From positions 262,289-326,288 of the forward strand of contig CAZHOR010000001.1 in assembly GCA_964534325.1 (NCBI GenBank): a stretch of DNA of 64,000 nt, read 5' to 3'. Position 1 is the stretch's first letter, and each line of letters opens with the position of its first letter. Shown here one piece after another: positions 25,383-33,460 of this stretch. A program made the position numbers and the translations under genes. Source of the DNA: JdFR-22 sp964534325 (GTDB lineage: Archaea; Halobacteriota; Archaeoglobi; Archaeoglobales; Archaeoglobaceae). The notes beneath the pieces were generated by a model. That model did not search any database. It saw only the letters and a list, made by a program, of their open reading frames with translations, and was not told where the DNA came from.

Positions 25383-26677
25383 TGCTCACGCACCACCCCA
25401 AGGACTACATCGTCACAAAGAAGTCTCCACCTCACATCTTCCGGCATGTCCGCATAACCGAACTGATTGTCCAGCAATCTTTCCTTGAAGGAGGAAACAT
25501 CAACTCCATTCCTCATCAAGTTTAGAATTACACCTGCTCTGTCAACTTCACCGGCAAGTATCATTCCCACGATCTTTCCAGTATCTAAAACAAATTTTCT
25601 GTAAACCCGATTATCTTCAACAAATTTCTTGATAACTTCGTATTTGTCTTCATCTTCTTCAGTAACGTTCAATCCGGCATTCACAATATAATAGCCGAAG
25701 AAGTGCATGGCATTCATTGCTGTGGCCTGATCATATTCCCTGTCAATCCCGCACATGTTGTAGGCAGCTACTCTACCTCCCTTGTAGGCGATGGGCCACA
25801 GAGGGAGTGGGCGGTTGTCTTCAGCCAGGAAGTCGTATACTTCGGCACAATCACCGCAGGCATAAACGTCTTCCACGGACGTCTGCATCCTCTTATCTAC
25901 CACTATGCCTCTGTTGACTTCAACATCGGTGTCCTTTACCAGCCCCGTCCTGGGTCTGACACCAATTCCTGCCACCAGCATATCCGCGGGAACTTCAGTT
26001 CCATCCTGGAGGACGATTCCTTCTACCTGTTCCTTGCCCTTGACCTTGTTGATGGTGTTGTTGGTCAGTATCTTGACCCCATTCTCCCTGAAGATATCTT
26101 CCACAATCCGGGAGGTGGTCTCATCCACCACGGGGGCCAGCACCCTGTCCATCAGCTCCACAACAATAACTTCCAGCCCCTTGTTCTTGAGGACTTCGGC
26201 CACCATGAGACCGATAACTCCTCCTCCCAGAACCACAGCTCTTTCCACTGACTTCAAGGCGTCCTTTATTCCCAGAACATCGTCTATCTTAACGAAGGTA
26301 AACGACCTCTTCTTGTCAATGCCCTCGATGGGAGGAACGAAAGGCTCACCTCCGGTGGCCAGAAGCAATTTTCCGTACTGTATCTTATCTCCATCCTCGA
26401 ACTGAAGGATCTTATTATCAAAATCAATACTGGAAACTCTTTTGCCCAGATAAGGGGCCACATTCATTCTTTCATAGAAATCCTGGTCCCTGTAATACAT
26501 TTTATCGAATTTTATCTTACCTTCCAAGTAGTAGGGGATAAGAGCTCGAGAATAAGTGTGATAGCCTTCATCCGATATCAGGGCTATACTGGCTTCCCTA
26601 TCCAGATTCCTGAGGTTCTCCAGGCAGCCGATCCCTCCTGCAGAGTTCCCTATTATAGCGTAATCAAACTTCTTCAT
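25379..26677 (-). CDS. FAD-dependent pyridine nucleotide-disulfide oxidoreductase
   Basis: About 432 residues of the NADH oxidase / CoA-disulfide reductase group. FAD-binding motif is YAIIGNSAGGIGC, NAD(P)-binding motif is VVLGGGVIGLMVAE, and the second FAD motif is VYACGDCAEV. It carries a C-terminal domain of about 100 residues. In the operon with glutamate synthase it probably feeds electrons to it, as the beta subunit does in bacteria; that is inference from position. An ATG at 26695 overlaps the ferredoxin gene by 32 nt; ATG 26677 (MKKFDYAIIG) is preferred. Confidence 0.88.
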   Translation of the reverse strand: MKKFDYAIIGNSAGGIGCLENLRNLDREASIALISDEGYHTYSRALIPYYLEGKIKFDKMYYRDQDFYERMNVAPYLGKRVSSIDFDNKILQFEDGDKIQYGKLLLATGGEPFVPPIEGIDKKRSFTFVKIDDVLGIKDALKSVERAVVLGGGVIGLMVAEVLKNKGLEVIVVELMDRVLAPVVDETTSRIVEDIFRENGVKILTNNTINKVKGKEQVEGIVLQDGTEVPADMLVAGIGVRPRTGLVKDTDVEVNRGIVVDKRMQTSVEDVYACGDCAEVYDFLAEDNRPLPLWPIAYKGGRVAAYNMCGIDREYDQATAMNAMHFFGYYIVNAGLNVTEEDEDKYEVIKKFVEDNRVYRKFVLDTGKIVGMILAGEVDRAGVILNLMRNGVDVSSFKERLLDNQFGYADMPEDVRWRLLCDDVVLGVVREQ

Positions 26678-27173
26678 CTGCCTCACCTTCCTCATTCTCC
26701 ACTATTATCAGGGCGTCATTGGGGCACATCTTGACGCATTGAGGGTCTCCACCACACAGATCGCATTTGACTACTTTTTTAGCTCTTTCATCGATCTTCA
26801 CGCTGCCATAGGGGCACGCCATTACACAGCTGTAGCAACCCACACATTTGGATTCGTCATGGATTACCTTCCCATCTGCGTCCTTGTATAGAGCACCGCT
26901 GATGCACGCTGCCACACACTCGGGTTCATCGCAGTGTCTGCACTGGATGGCAAAGGTTACGGGTATCCTTTCCTCTACCCTGATTCTAGAAATGGGCTGG
27001 GATTCCTCGTACTTGTATGCCTTGATAATGTCCTTTGATCTGGAATGGGCTACAGCACACCATATCTCACATAGATGACATCCCATACACACTTCTGGCT
27101 TGGCAAGTATTCTCACTTTATTCACCACATACACTCTGTTAACTGGATTAATTTGATGCTTCGACCAAATCAC
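26664..27173 (-). CDS. Four-cluster 4Fe-4S ferredoxin-type protein (HycB/CooF-like)
   Basis: Up to 169 residues with four Cys groups: CMGCHLCEIWC, CRHCDEPECVAAC, CVGCYSCVMACP and CDLCGGDPQCVKMCP, the layout of polyferredoxin electron-transfer subunits. It is the first gene of the glutamate synthase operon. A TATA-like CTTTTTATGC near 27180-27190 predicts a start around 27160, after the first ATG (27173). A GTG at 27125 or 27116 (VRILAKPEVCMGC) is therefore a likelier true start. The gene itself is certain. Confidence 0.88.
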   Translation of the reverse strand: MIWSKHQINPVNRVYVVNKVRILAKPEVCMGCHLCEIWCAVAHSRSKDIIKAYKYEESQPISRIRVEERIPVTFAIQCRHCDEPECVAACISGALYKDADGKVIHDESKCVGCYSCVMACPYGSVKIDERAKKVVKCDLCGGDPQCVKMCPNDALIIVENEEGEADEEV

Positions 27174-27190
27174 CGATTATGCATAAAAAG

Positions 27191-27446
27191 GTTATTGTGA
27201 TTTTTTGATTGGGGATTATTTGTATTATAGTGAGTGCGTTTAACCATTACAAAAATAATCTACTCAACAGAGTGTTAACAAATAACCAAATACAAAGATT
27301 AACAATCAATTGAAGGGTTTAAACTTGTCATCAGGTTTCAATTAGATAGGACTTATCCTTTGACCTCAAATCTCAAATCAAGAAGACATAATACTCTTAA
27401 CACTAAAACGAGACCACCAAAGATCGGCTATTATAAAGAATAAAAT
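27191..27446. other. Intergenic region upstream of the glutamate synthase operon
   Basis: AT-rich, without a convincing ORF on either strand and without a tRNA-like fold. It separates the operon promoter (27180-27190) from the terminator-like hairpin of the small gene at 27559-27705. Confidence 0.4.
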
Positions 27447-27483
27447 TTCTCAGAATTGCAACTATCCCGCAACTTTCTGAGAA
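27447..27483 (-). terminator. Hairpin after the 48-aa membrane protein gene
   Basis: A perfect 9-bp inverted repeat (TTCTCAGAA at 27447-27455, TTCTGAGAA at 27475-27483). On the minus strand it is followed by ATTTTATTCTTT, so it could terminate the transcript of the small gene 75 nt upstream. The loop holds a direct repeat of GCAACT. Confidence 0.45.
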
Positions 27484-27558
27484 TCCACATTCGGATTCGG
27501 AGCCATCCCGATATTGAGCTATTTCCAAATCTTATAAGAAATACCTTTCTCTAGAGTG

Positions 27559-27705
27559 CTAGTGCCCTCCTGCAGCTCCTGCTCCTGACATTACCATTTC
27601 TCCCAGAGCGAAAAACACTACAATCGTCCCTATCAACAAGATGAGGATTGCAATGCTGATAATAATATGGAGTATTCCTCTTTCTCCAGATTCTGTATCA
27701 CTCAT
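27559..27705 (-). CDS. 48-residue single-helix membrane protein
   Basis: A small ORF: polar N-terminus (MSDTESGERG), one strong transmembrane helix at about residues 11-35 (ILHIIISIAILILLIGTIVV), then a Gly/Ala-rich tail ending GAGAAGGH. A G-rich AGAGGGGGTGATT lies about 22 nt before the ATG, rather far for a ribosome binding site, and a terminator-like hairpin follows. Without database search the coding status rests on the ideal helix and the flanking signals. I do not recognise the family. Confidence 0.5.
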   Translation of the reverse strand: MSDTESGERGILHIIISIAILILLIGTIVVFFALGEMVMSGAGAAGGH

Positions 27706-27934
27706 TTCTATCTGACTAGGTATACAATCACCCCCTCTAATTTATGGCAGTTCTCTTTTTGTATTATTAAACTTTTACGTTTTATGTTTATGTGGATTTA
27801 TGTTTATGTTGTTCTCCTATGGATATTTTCTTAAGGTCGAACCTGGTATTTAGTTCTATGACAAAGTGGAGCTCCATTCCTATTATTATAGCTGGAGCTC
27901 TACTCATTTTTGTCCAATTAGTTTTTATTCTTTA

Positions 27935-29062
27935 CTATGATAAAAATCTTTTAAAACGCTCCAGAAACGTTTCCAGATTCTCTCTGGAAGTGGCGTAGCT
28001 CAACCTTATCCAGTGGGAAGAATTCTTACCAAACGCGCTCCCAGGAGTAGTGGCAACATATTCGTTTTGAAGGAACTCTTCGCTGAATTGAACAGAATCG
28101 CGGCCAACGTTGGCGAACATATAAAAGGCTCCTTTGGGCGGAGCATACTCAACTCCCAGATCATCCAGTCCTTCCATAAGCAAATCCCTGCGGGCCTTGA
28201 ATTCCTGAACCATATCCTTTACACACTGCTGGTCTCCCTCGAGAGCCGCAATTCCTCCGTACTGAGCAAAAGATGTGGCATGGCTCACGGAATGTGATTG
28301 GATCTTTGACATCGCCTTGATAATCCATGGAGGTGCTACAGCATATCCTAATCGCCATCCCGTCATGGCATAGCTCTTGGAGAAACCGTTTATCACTATG
28401 GTCCTGTCTTCCATATCATCAAAGCTGGCTATACTGATATGCTTCCCATCAAAGATTATCTTCTCATATATTTCGTCCGACATCACCAGCAAATGGTTGT
28501 CCACGGCAATGTCCCTCACTTTCTGGAGAAACTCCTTAGGATATACCACACCTAAGGGGTTACTGGGAGAGTTGAGGATTATCATCTTCGTTTTATCCGT
28601 TATGTACTCCTCTACAGGAGCATCCTGGAACTCGCTGGTGTGTGGGACCCATACAGGCATACCCTCTGCCATCAGGATGCATGGCTCATAGCTAACCCAT
28701 GAAGGATCCAGAAGAATGACCTCATCGTCCTTGTTTATGGTGGCCAATATGGACTCGAAAATAGCGTATTTGGCTCCCGGAGTGGTTATTACATTCTCGG
28801 GTCCTGCTTCAATATCTTTTTCCTTCAATTTCTCCCCAATGGCTTCCACCAGCTGGGGAATCCCTTTTCCGGGAGTATAGTGAGTGTGACCCTCTTGGAG
28901 AGCTTTAACCGCTGCATCCACAATGTGCTGAGGCGTGGGGAAGTCGGGCTCCCCTACACCCATATTCACTACGGGTTTACCTTCTCCGGCAAGTTTTTTG
29001 GCCTCTTCAGAGATCTTGAGGGTCGCAGATGGTTGAACAGCTTCAACCCTTCTACTCATCAT
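27935..29062 (-). CDS. Aspartate aminotransferase-like class I aminotransferase
   Basis: A 375-residue PLP enzyme of fold type I, subgroup I-gamma. The PLP lysine is in INGFSKSYAMTGWRLGY. Other core features are GVGEPDFPTPQHIVDAA, the NSPSNPLGVVYP turn (Asn contacts PLP), SDEIYEKI, and the substrate-carboxylate arginine in HWIRLSYA near the end. It probably transaminates aspartate or a related amino acid. The start overlaps the lumazine synthase gene by 11 nt, so they are cotranscribed. Confidence 0.9.
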   Translation of the reverse strand: MMSRRVEAVQPSATLKISEEAKKLAGEGKPVVNMGVGEPDFPTPQHIVDAAVKALQEGHTHYTPGKGIPQLVEAIGEKLKEKDIEAGPENVITTPGAKYAIFESILATINKDDEVILLDPSWVSYEPCILMAEGMPVWVPHTSEFQDAPVEEYITDKTKMIILNSPSNPLGVVYPKEFLQKVRDIAVDNHLLVMSDEIYEKIIFDGKHISIASFDDMEDRTIVINGFSKSYAMTGWRLGYAVAPPWIIKAMSKIQSHSVSHATSFAQYGGIAALEGDQQCVKDMVQEFKARRDLLMEGLDDLGVEYAPPKGAFYMFANVGRDSVQFSEEFLQNEYVATTPGSAFGKNSSHWIRLSYATSRENLETFLERFKRFLS

Positions 29063-29474
29063 ATTCTTTAGATCTCCTTACCATCTTTACCGCAGCTTCA
29101 ACAGCCCTCTTGGCGTATTCGACTCTCTTGTGAGCAGCTACCCTCCCCATTCCGGGTCCAGATATACCCAGGGTCACGGGGATTCCGTAATCCAGGCCCA
29201 GGTCCATTATCTTTCTGGCCGAATGCTGGGCCACCAGCTCATCGTGCTCCGTCTCACCCTCGATCACGCAGCCGATGGTGGCGATAGCATCCACATTACC
29301 CTTGGCCAGCATTTTCTTTATGCCAAAAGGCACGTCAAAAACACCCGGAACCTTAATGGTTTCCGTGATCTCTGCTCCCAGGATCTCGACATGCTCTCTG
29401 GCGGAAACTTCCATCATATAAGTGATGTCCCTGTTGAATTCGGCAACCACCAAACCGATCTTTATTTTATCCAT
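29052..29474 (-). CDS. ribH: 6,7-dimethyl-8-ribityllumazine synthase
   Basis: A 140-residue enzyme that condenses the pyrimidinedione with dihydroxybutanone phosphate in riboflavin synthesis. Diagnostic pieces are VAEFNRDI, PGVFDVPFGIKKM, GCVIEGETEHDELVA and GISGPGMGRVAAHKR. A TATA box (ATTATATATACC, 29505-29516) predicts a start near 29486, giving a leader of about 10 nt to ATG 29474, which is chosen over GTG 29483. Confidence 0.94.
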   Translation of the reverse strand: MDKIKIGLVVAEFNRDITYMMEVSAREHVEILGAEITETIKVPGVFDVPFGIKKMLAKGNVDAIATIGCVIEGETEHDELVAQHSARKIMDLGLDYGIPVTLGISGPGMGRVAAHKRVEYAKRAVEAAVKMVRRSKEYDE

Positions 29475-29559
29475 GATAAACACCGCAGGTGGGGGAGATT
29501 AAAAGGTATATATAATGTTACCTTTTGATTACAGGATTCAGTATGTAGTTAAAAAGGGT

Positions 29560-30042
29560 TTATATCTGGAGCCCCAATACGCTCCAGGCAACGGTAAGGG
29601 TTATTCCCACTCCCATCAGACATCCGCTCATTTTCCCCATCGAAGAGCTCAGAGGCGTTCTCGCTTCTTCAATCCCATGTGCTCTGAGGTGCTCTGCCAC
29701 GCTCCCCTCAAATATCCCCGCCAGCCCATCGGTAATGGCATCCCCAATGGCTCCACCCACAATCGCTCCCAATACCCCTGCAAAGCTGGCACCGATTAGG
29801 GCTGCAACTCCCAGTATTCCTGTGTCCACAGCCCCAAAAACGATATCCGCACCTGTTGACCGTATAGCTCTTCCCGACAATTTTATGGGGAGCCACGGGA
29901 TCAATCCCACCAGAATAAGAAGAGGTCCGATCAACCTGTAGCTGTAAATAACGAACGATACGACACCAATCACTACTACAGAGATTACTGTCAGGCTGAT
30001 CAGTGCAGAGCCAACTCCCTGTGTTCTGGATAATTTGTTCAT
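29560..30042 (-). CDS. Membrane protein, four helices, glycine-rich, unknown function
   Basis: A 160-residue integral membrane protein with hydrophobic segments at about residues 14-32, 38-50, 70-95 (Gly/Ala-rich: VAALIGASFAGVLGAIVGGAIG) and 138-158. A cytoplasmic loop (FEGSVAEHLRAHGIEEARTP) separates the last two. The small-residue-rich third helix resembles channel or transporter packing, but no family is recognised with confidence. It lies between ribC and ribH, so a link with riboflavin metabolism is possible but unproven. Confidence 0.65.
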   Translation of the reverse strand: MNKLSRTQGVGSALISLTVISVVVIGVVSFVIYSYRLIGPLLILVGLIPWLPIKLSGRAIRSTGADIVFGAVDTGILGVAALIGASFAGVLGAIVGGAIGDAITDGLAGIFEGSVAEHLRAHGIEEARTPLSSSMGKMSGCLMGVGITLTVAWSVLGLQI

Positions 30043-30099
30043 ACCATATAAACAATAAGTGATTATAAAGTGATTAAGGTCTGCACCACTGCAATATTA

Positions 30100-30561
30100 C
30101 TACTTCAAGATGGGTCCAACGTCTTCGTAGCCCTGCCTTTGACCTGTTCCGGCCTGTTTCTGCAGCTTTTTCTGGTTGGTGAGCAAATCGATGGCGTTCT
30201 GGACGTGCTCTCTCACCCTGTTCTCTATCACGTTATACAATTCCTTTTCGTCTTCGGCTTCGTCTTCGTGGACGAACACTTCTACGATGTGAGTGTTGGT
30301 CATTAACTGGGTGTTGATCAGCCCCAGTGAAGCTTCATGGGCACATTGCTTGTCGATGGGCTTGCTGCCGGGCATCCCCATGGCTATTACAATATCGCAC
30401 TCATTCTCTTCTATCAGCTTTTTGCACGCCACAGGAATGTCCTTGATGCCCGGAACTGTATATCTCTCATAGGGGTAAGAGGAGATATTCCTCAGCTCAT
30501 CGATAGCAATACTCCCCATATTCACTCTGGAGAATGTGGTATCCACAACACCTACCTTCAT
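30100..30561 (-). CDS. ribC: Riboflavin synthase, archaeal type
   Basis: A 153-residue enzyme that dismutates two lumazines to riboflavin. It belongs to the archaeal family related to lumazine synthase rather than to the bacterial RibE family. Support comes from VDTTFSRVNMGSIAIDEL, YTVPGIKDIPVACKKLIE and AMGMPGSKPIDKQCAHEASLG, each the counterpart of RibH active-site segments. It lies in the riboflavin/FAD cluster between an aminotransferase gene and a small membrane protein gene. Confidence 0.93.
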   Translation of the reverse strand: MKVGVVDTTFSRVNMGSIAIDELRNISSYPYERYTVPGIKDIPVACKKLIEENECDIVIAMGMPGSKPIDKQCAHEASLGLINTQLMTNTHIVEVFVHEDEAEDEKELYNVIENRVREHVQNAIDLLTNQKKLQKQAGTGQRQGYEDVGPILK

Positions 30562-30626
30562 AGCTCTTCAACACCCATTTTCATAACTCAAAACCTGATT
30601 CACAGCCCTATTTACAAGGTTCAGAC

Positions 30627-31757
30627 CTAAAGCTCTTCCAGAACTTCTGTTGCAGCATTCAGAGCCAGGTTGCTGTTCTTTCCGTGTCTTCTCAGCACGT
30701 CGGAGACCGCACTCAATGTGGCCAGCACTTCTCTTTTCCCAATGTTCCCCATAGTCCCTATCCTGAATATTTTGCCTTTAAGCTCTGCCTGACCACCTGA
30801 CAGTGTTATATTGTATTCCGATGATAGAGTGCCTCTGAGGTCCTTATCACTGATACCATCTGGCAGCCTCATGGCCGTTACCGTGTTGGAGTAATTGCTG
30901 TAATCATTCAGTTGAGGGAACAGGTCTAGACCTACCGCCATTGCCCATTCTCTGACAGCTCTGGCGAATGTCCTGTGCCTGTTTATCCTGTTATCCAGTC
31001 CTTCTTCGTTTATCATCTTCAAAGATTCCTCCAGAGCAAAGTATAAAGGCTCTGCTGGAGTGAAGGGTGTCTGGTACTCTTCGCATTTCTTCCTGTAAGC
31101 TGCCAGATCGAGATAGAAGGGGCATTTCTCATTGTAGTAGTCCCATGCCCTCTCATTCACCGCAACGGCAGCCAGACCCGGTGGGATCCCCAAACACTTC
31201 TGGGAGCCTACGATGGCCACATCAACGCCCCACTCATCCATTTTCACCTCGTCACCGCCAACGCTTGTGATGGCATCCATAATGACCATAGCGTTGTGCT
31301 CTTTTGCCAGTTTGGCTATCTCCTTAGCGGGATTCAAGATACCTGCTGAGGTCTCGTTATGAACGAATGCTACTGCCTCACTCCCATTCTCCAGAGACTT
31401 TTCGATCTCCTCCAGCTCAATGGAGGTTCCCCAGTCAAATCTCAAGTGGTCCACATCAGTGTAGCGTTGGGCGATCAAGCCCAATCTTTCACCGAATTTT
31501 CCGTTGTCCACGCAGGTCATTTTATTGACCTTAGAGAAAGAAGAAATGGCGGCTTCCATGCCCGCTGTTCCGGAGCCCGAAATAGTAAAAACATCTCCTG
31601 TTGTCCCAAAAAGGGGTTTGAGGTTTTCAGTGCAGTATTCAATGACTTTAGAGAAATCTTTCCCCCTATGAGGGATCATCTGTCTGGTCATGGCCTTAAT
31701 AATTCTCTCGTGCAGCTGCACCGGTCCGGGGATCATTAATAAACCTTCAAAATCCAT
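30627..31757 (-). CDS. Alanine-glyoxylate / serine-pyruvate-type aminotransferase
   Basis: A 376-residue class V PLP enzyme. It has LMIPGPVQLHERI at the N-terminus, TISGSGTAGMEAAISSF, VHNETSAGILNPAKEI, DAITSVGGDEVKMDEWGVD, and the PLP lysine in VGSQKCLGIPPGLAAVAV. Members use alanine, serine or related donors with glyoxylate or pyruvate. In archaea they can act in serine/glycine or coenzyme pathways. The position between ribL and ribC suggests an operon, but a riboflavin-specific role is not implied by sequence. Confidence 0.9.
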   Translation of the reverse strand: MDFEGLLMIPGPVQLHERIIKAMTRQMIPHRGKDFSKVIEYCTENLKPLFGTTGDVFTISGSGTAGMEAAISSFSKVNKMTCVDNGKFGERLGLIAQRYTDVDHLRFDWGTSIELEEIEKSLENGSEAVAFVHNETSAGILNPAKEIAKLAKEHNAMVIMDAITSVGGDEVKMDEWGVDVAIVGSQKCLGIPPGLAAVAVNERAWDYYNEKCPFYLDLAAYRKKCEEYQTPFTPAEPLYFALEESLKMINEEGLDNRINRHRTFARAVREWAMAVGLDLFPQLNDYSNYSNTVTAMRLPDGISDKDLRGTLSSEYNITLSGGQAELKGKIFRIGTMGNIGKREVLATLSAVSDVLRRHGKNSNLALNAATEVLEEL

Positions 31758-31792
31758 ATTATCACTCCTGATTTTATACTCAAAAAGAGGAT

Positions 31793-32263
31793 TTATGGGC
31801 GATTTTTAACCTTTTCCAACTTTTTCTTTTCATATTCTTCCACTCTCTTCTGCGCCAGATCAGCAACTCTTTTGATTATTCTGGTGGAGCTGCAGTACTC
31901 GCATTCTTCCTCAGCTTCAATTCGGACCACTTTAGTATTCAGACCTCTTTTTCTAAGTCCCTCTACCAGCTTCTGCTCGTCAAAGTGCTGGTCATGCCCA
32001 AGAGCGATGATGTCCGGCTGAACCTCCACAATAGGCCTGAACATGTCTTCCAGGTCGCCAAGAACGGCTTTATCCACATATTTTATAGATTCGACCACCT
32101 TCCTCCTCTGCTCCTCTGGGATGATGGGTTTGGGCTTATGCCTAACGTTCTGCTCTCTGGCCACGATGACAATTAGCTCATCCCCAATCTTCTTTGCCTC
32201 CTTTAAGAACCTCACATGTCCAGGATGAATGATATCGAAAGTGCCTGTTGCCACAATCCTCAT
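31793..32263 (-). CDS. ribL: FAD synthetase RibL (cytidylyltransferase fold)
   Basis: A 156-residue nucleotidyltransferase that adenylates FMN to FAD. It has the N-terminal GTFDIIHPGHVRFLKEAKK with the HxGH motif, PEEQRRKVVESIKYVDKAVLGD, LGHDQHFDE, and a C-terminal SSTRIIKRV in place of the classical ISTTR motif. A Cys pair (CEYC) lies just before it, a hallmark of archaeal RibL. It groups with ribC and ribH on the same strand. Confidence 0.9.
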   Translation of the reverse strand: MRIVATGTFDIIHPGHVRFLKEAKKIGDELIVIVAREQNVRHKPKPIIPEEQRRKVVESIKYVDKAVLGDLEDMFRPIVEVQPDIIALGHDQHFDEQKLVEGLRKRGLNTKVVRIEAEEECEYCSSTRIIKRVADLAQKRVEEYEKKKLEKVKNRP

Positions 32264-32419
32264 TTTAAACCCTCATTAACTTCAGTTCACACAATCAAAG
32301 TTCTCATTACCTACATTAAGGCCCTTTTAAAAAGACTTGCTATACCTAACTTACCCTAACAAAACTAACTTACTACTTATCTAACTAAAACTACTTACCA
32401 CTTTACCGCTTATTACTTA

Positions 32420-32827
32420 TTATTCCCACCAACCTTCCCACAAATCCCGGTCATCATCGTCTCCAGTATCGACTACTTCAACATTGACTTCATTACCGCT
32501 TCTATCATAGCATTTCCAGTTCTTGTGGTTGAAGGGATAACCCACAATGATATGGTACTTTCCCTGTCGAGAGAACATCCTCAGATCCGCTGAAGAAGGC
32601 CTTATGTTGGAAGAAGGATGACTGTGAGCCGTTCCCAAGATCTTCATACCCAGAGGAAGCATGTCCATGAAAATTGTAGCGCTGGTCTCCCCGGACTGGG
32701 TCCCGGGAAGAAAGATTATCTCCTCTGCAAGGTCCTTCTTACCCGCCAGCAGTCCAAGGAGTTCGTTAGGATAACTGTCTTCGGCAGCAGCAAGAATAAA
32801 GTCGAGAAGACTTTTGGCAATACGCAT
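32420..32827 (-). CDS. JAMM/MPN+ zinc metalloprotease
   Basis: A 135-residue JAB1/MPN protein with the full metal motif: Glu in NELLGLLAGK (about residue 22), then AHSHPSSNIRPSSADLRMF (HxHP, Ser, Asp). Archaeal homologues cut ubiquitin-like SAMP conjugates or release sulfur from sulfurtransferase partners. The C-terminus ends in a Trp-rich acidic tail. Downstream is a low-complexity TAACTTAC-rich tract of about 130 nt. The MNT gene lies upstream, 59 nt away. Confidence 0.88.
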   Translation of the reverse strand: MRIAKSLLDFILAAAEDSYPNELLGLLAGKKDLAEEIIFLPGTQSGETSATIFMDMLPLGMKILGTAHSHPSSNIRPSSADLRMFSRQGKYHIIVGYPFNHKNWKCYDRSGNEVNVEVVDTGDDDDRDLWEGWWE

Positions 32828-32885
32828 AACTGACTATTATTTAAAGAGAATAAGAATGTTTTTAGTAATACTTAGAGTAGCTGAG

Positions 32886-33230
32886 TTACACTTTAATCTT
32901 CTTACCTATAAACCTCTCGTACCAATTCAGTTCCCTGTAGTTGATCAAGTGGATCTCAAAAGGAGCAAATACATCTATTGCCTTAATTATCTCCCCCACA
33001 ACTTTAGCCCTTTCGCTCTGCCGGTGGGGCGTGTTTTCCGATACGATCAGGATATCGATATCGCTTGCCGGGGTGTATCTTCCTTCGACTACAGAGCCGA
33101 AAACGTAAACTTCTGCATTACCAAGCAAATCTTCCGCCAATTCCTTGATTAATTTGGCATACTCCATGTAATTCTCAAAATACTTTCTTTCTTCCTCAGC
33201 AGTTTGGGCAATGATATCAAAAAAGCTCAT
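32886..33230 (-). CDS. Minimal nucleotidyltransferase (MNT) domain protein
   Basis: A 114-residue protein with the pol-beta-type motif VYVFGSVVEGRYTPASDIDI (G-S and D-x-D) at about residues 42-60, and a C-terminal region with the third acid weakly kept. MNT proteins often pair with HEPN partners as toxin-antitoxin modules, but no HEPN gene is adjacent here. A 15-20 codon ORF (33227-33289) overlaps its start by ATGA and follows a TATA box, so the mRNA may carry a tiny coupled leader peptide. Confidence 0.85.
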   Translation of the reverse strand: MSFFDIIAQTAEEERKYFENYMEYAKLIKELAEDLLGNAEVYVFGSVVEGRYTPASDIDILIVSENTPHRQSERAKVVGEIIKAIDVFAPFEIHLINYRELNWYERFIGKKIKV

Positions 33231-33303
33231 AAATTATCCACAAATTCCCTTATTTTCTTGCTCAATTTCAGCATGTTCTCTACTCCCATATAAATAATAA
33301 TTT

Positions 33304-33327
33304 TTCCTTTCCTTTCCTTTCCTTCCA
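33304..33327. repeat. TTTCC microsatellite
   Basis: About five tandem TTTCC units forming a pure pyrimidine/purine tract, in the divergent region between the MNT gene and guaA-type gene. Confidence 0.7.
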
Positions 33328-33375
33328 CTTTCCACTTTTGACTTTTGAACAAATTAAGAGGGAAGATTTTGGACT

Positions 33376-33396
33376 AGTCACATAGTCACCAGTCAC
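33376..33396. promoter_or_regulatory. Triple AGTCAC repeat upstream of the GMP synthase gene
   Basis: Three AGTCAC copies at 33376, 33384 and 33391 (7-8 bp spacing) lie 24 bp before a TATA-like CATTATAAAC at about 33420-33430. The gene starts at 33461. The position suits an activator or repressor site. Confidence 0.4.
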
Positions 33397-33460
33397 CGGT
33401 TACACACATAATTGACAAAACATTATAAACGCCTTGCTTATGCCACAAAAAGGTGATAGT

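Noticed and set aside
27792..27998. Plus-strand ORF with one hydrophobic helix
   Set aside because: Starts with GTG or weak ATGs, has no ribosome binding site, and its last 64 nt overlap the 3' end of the convergent aminotransferase gene. Possible but unsupported.
32886..33230. HEPN-MNT toxin-antitoxin pair
   Set aside because: The MNT gene is clear but no adjacent ORF of HEPN length or motif (R-x4-6-H) is present.
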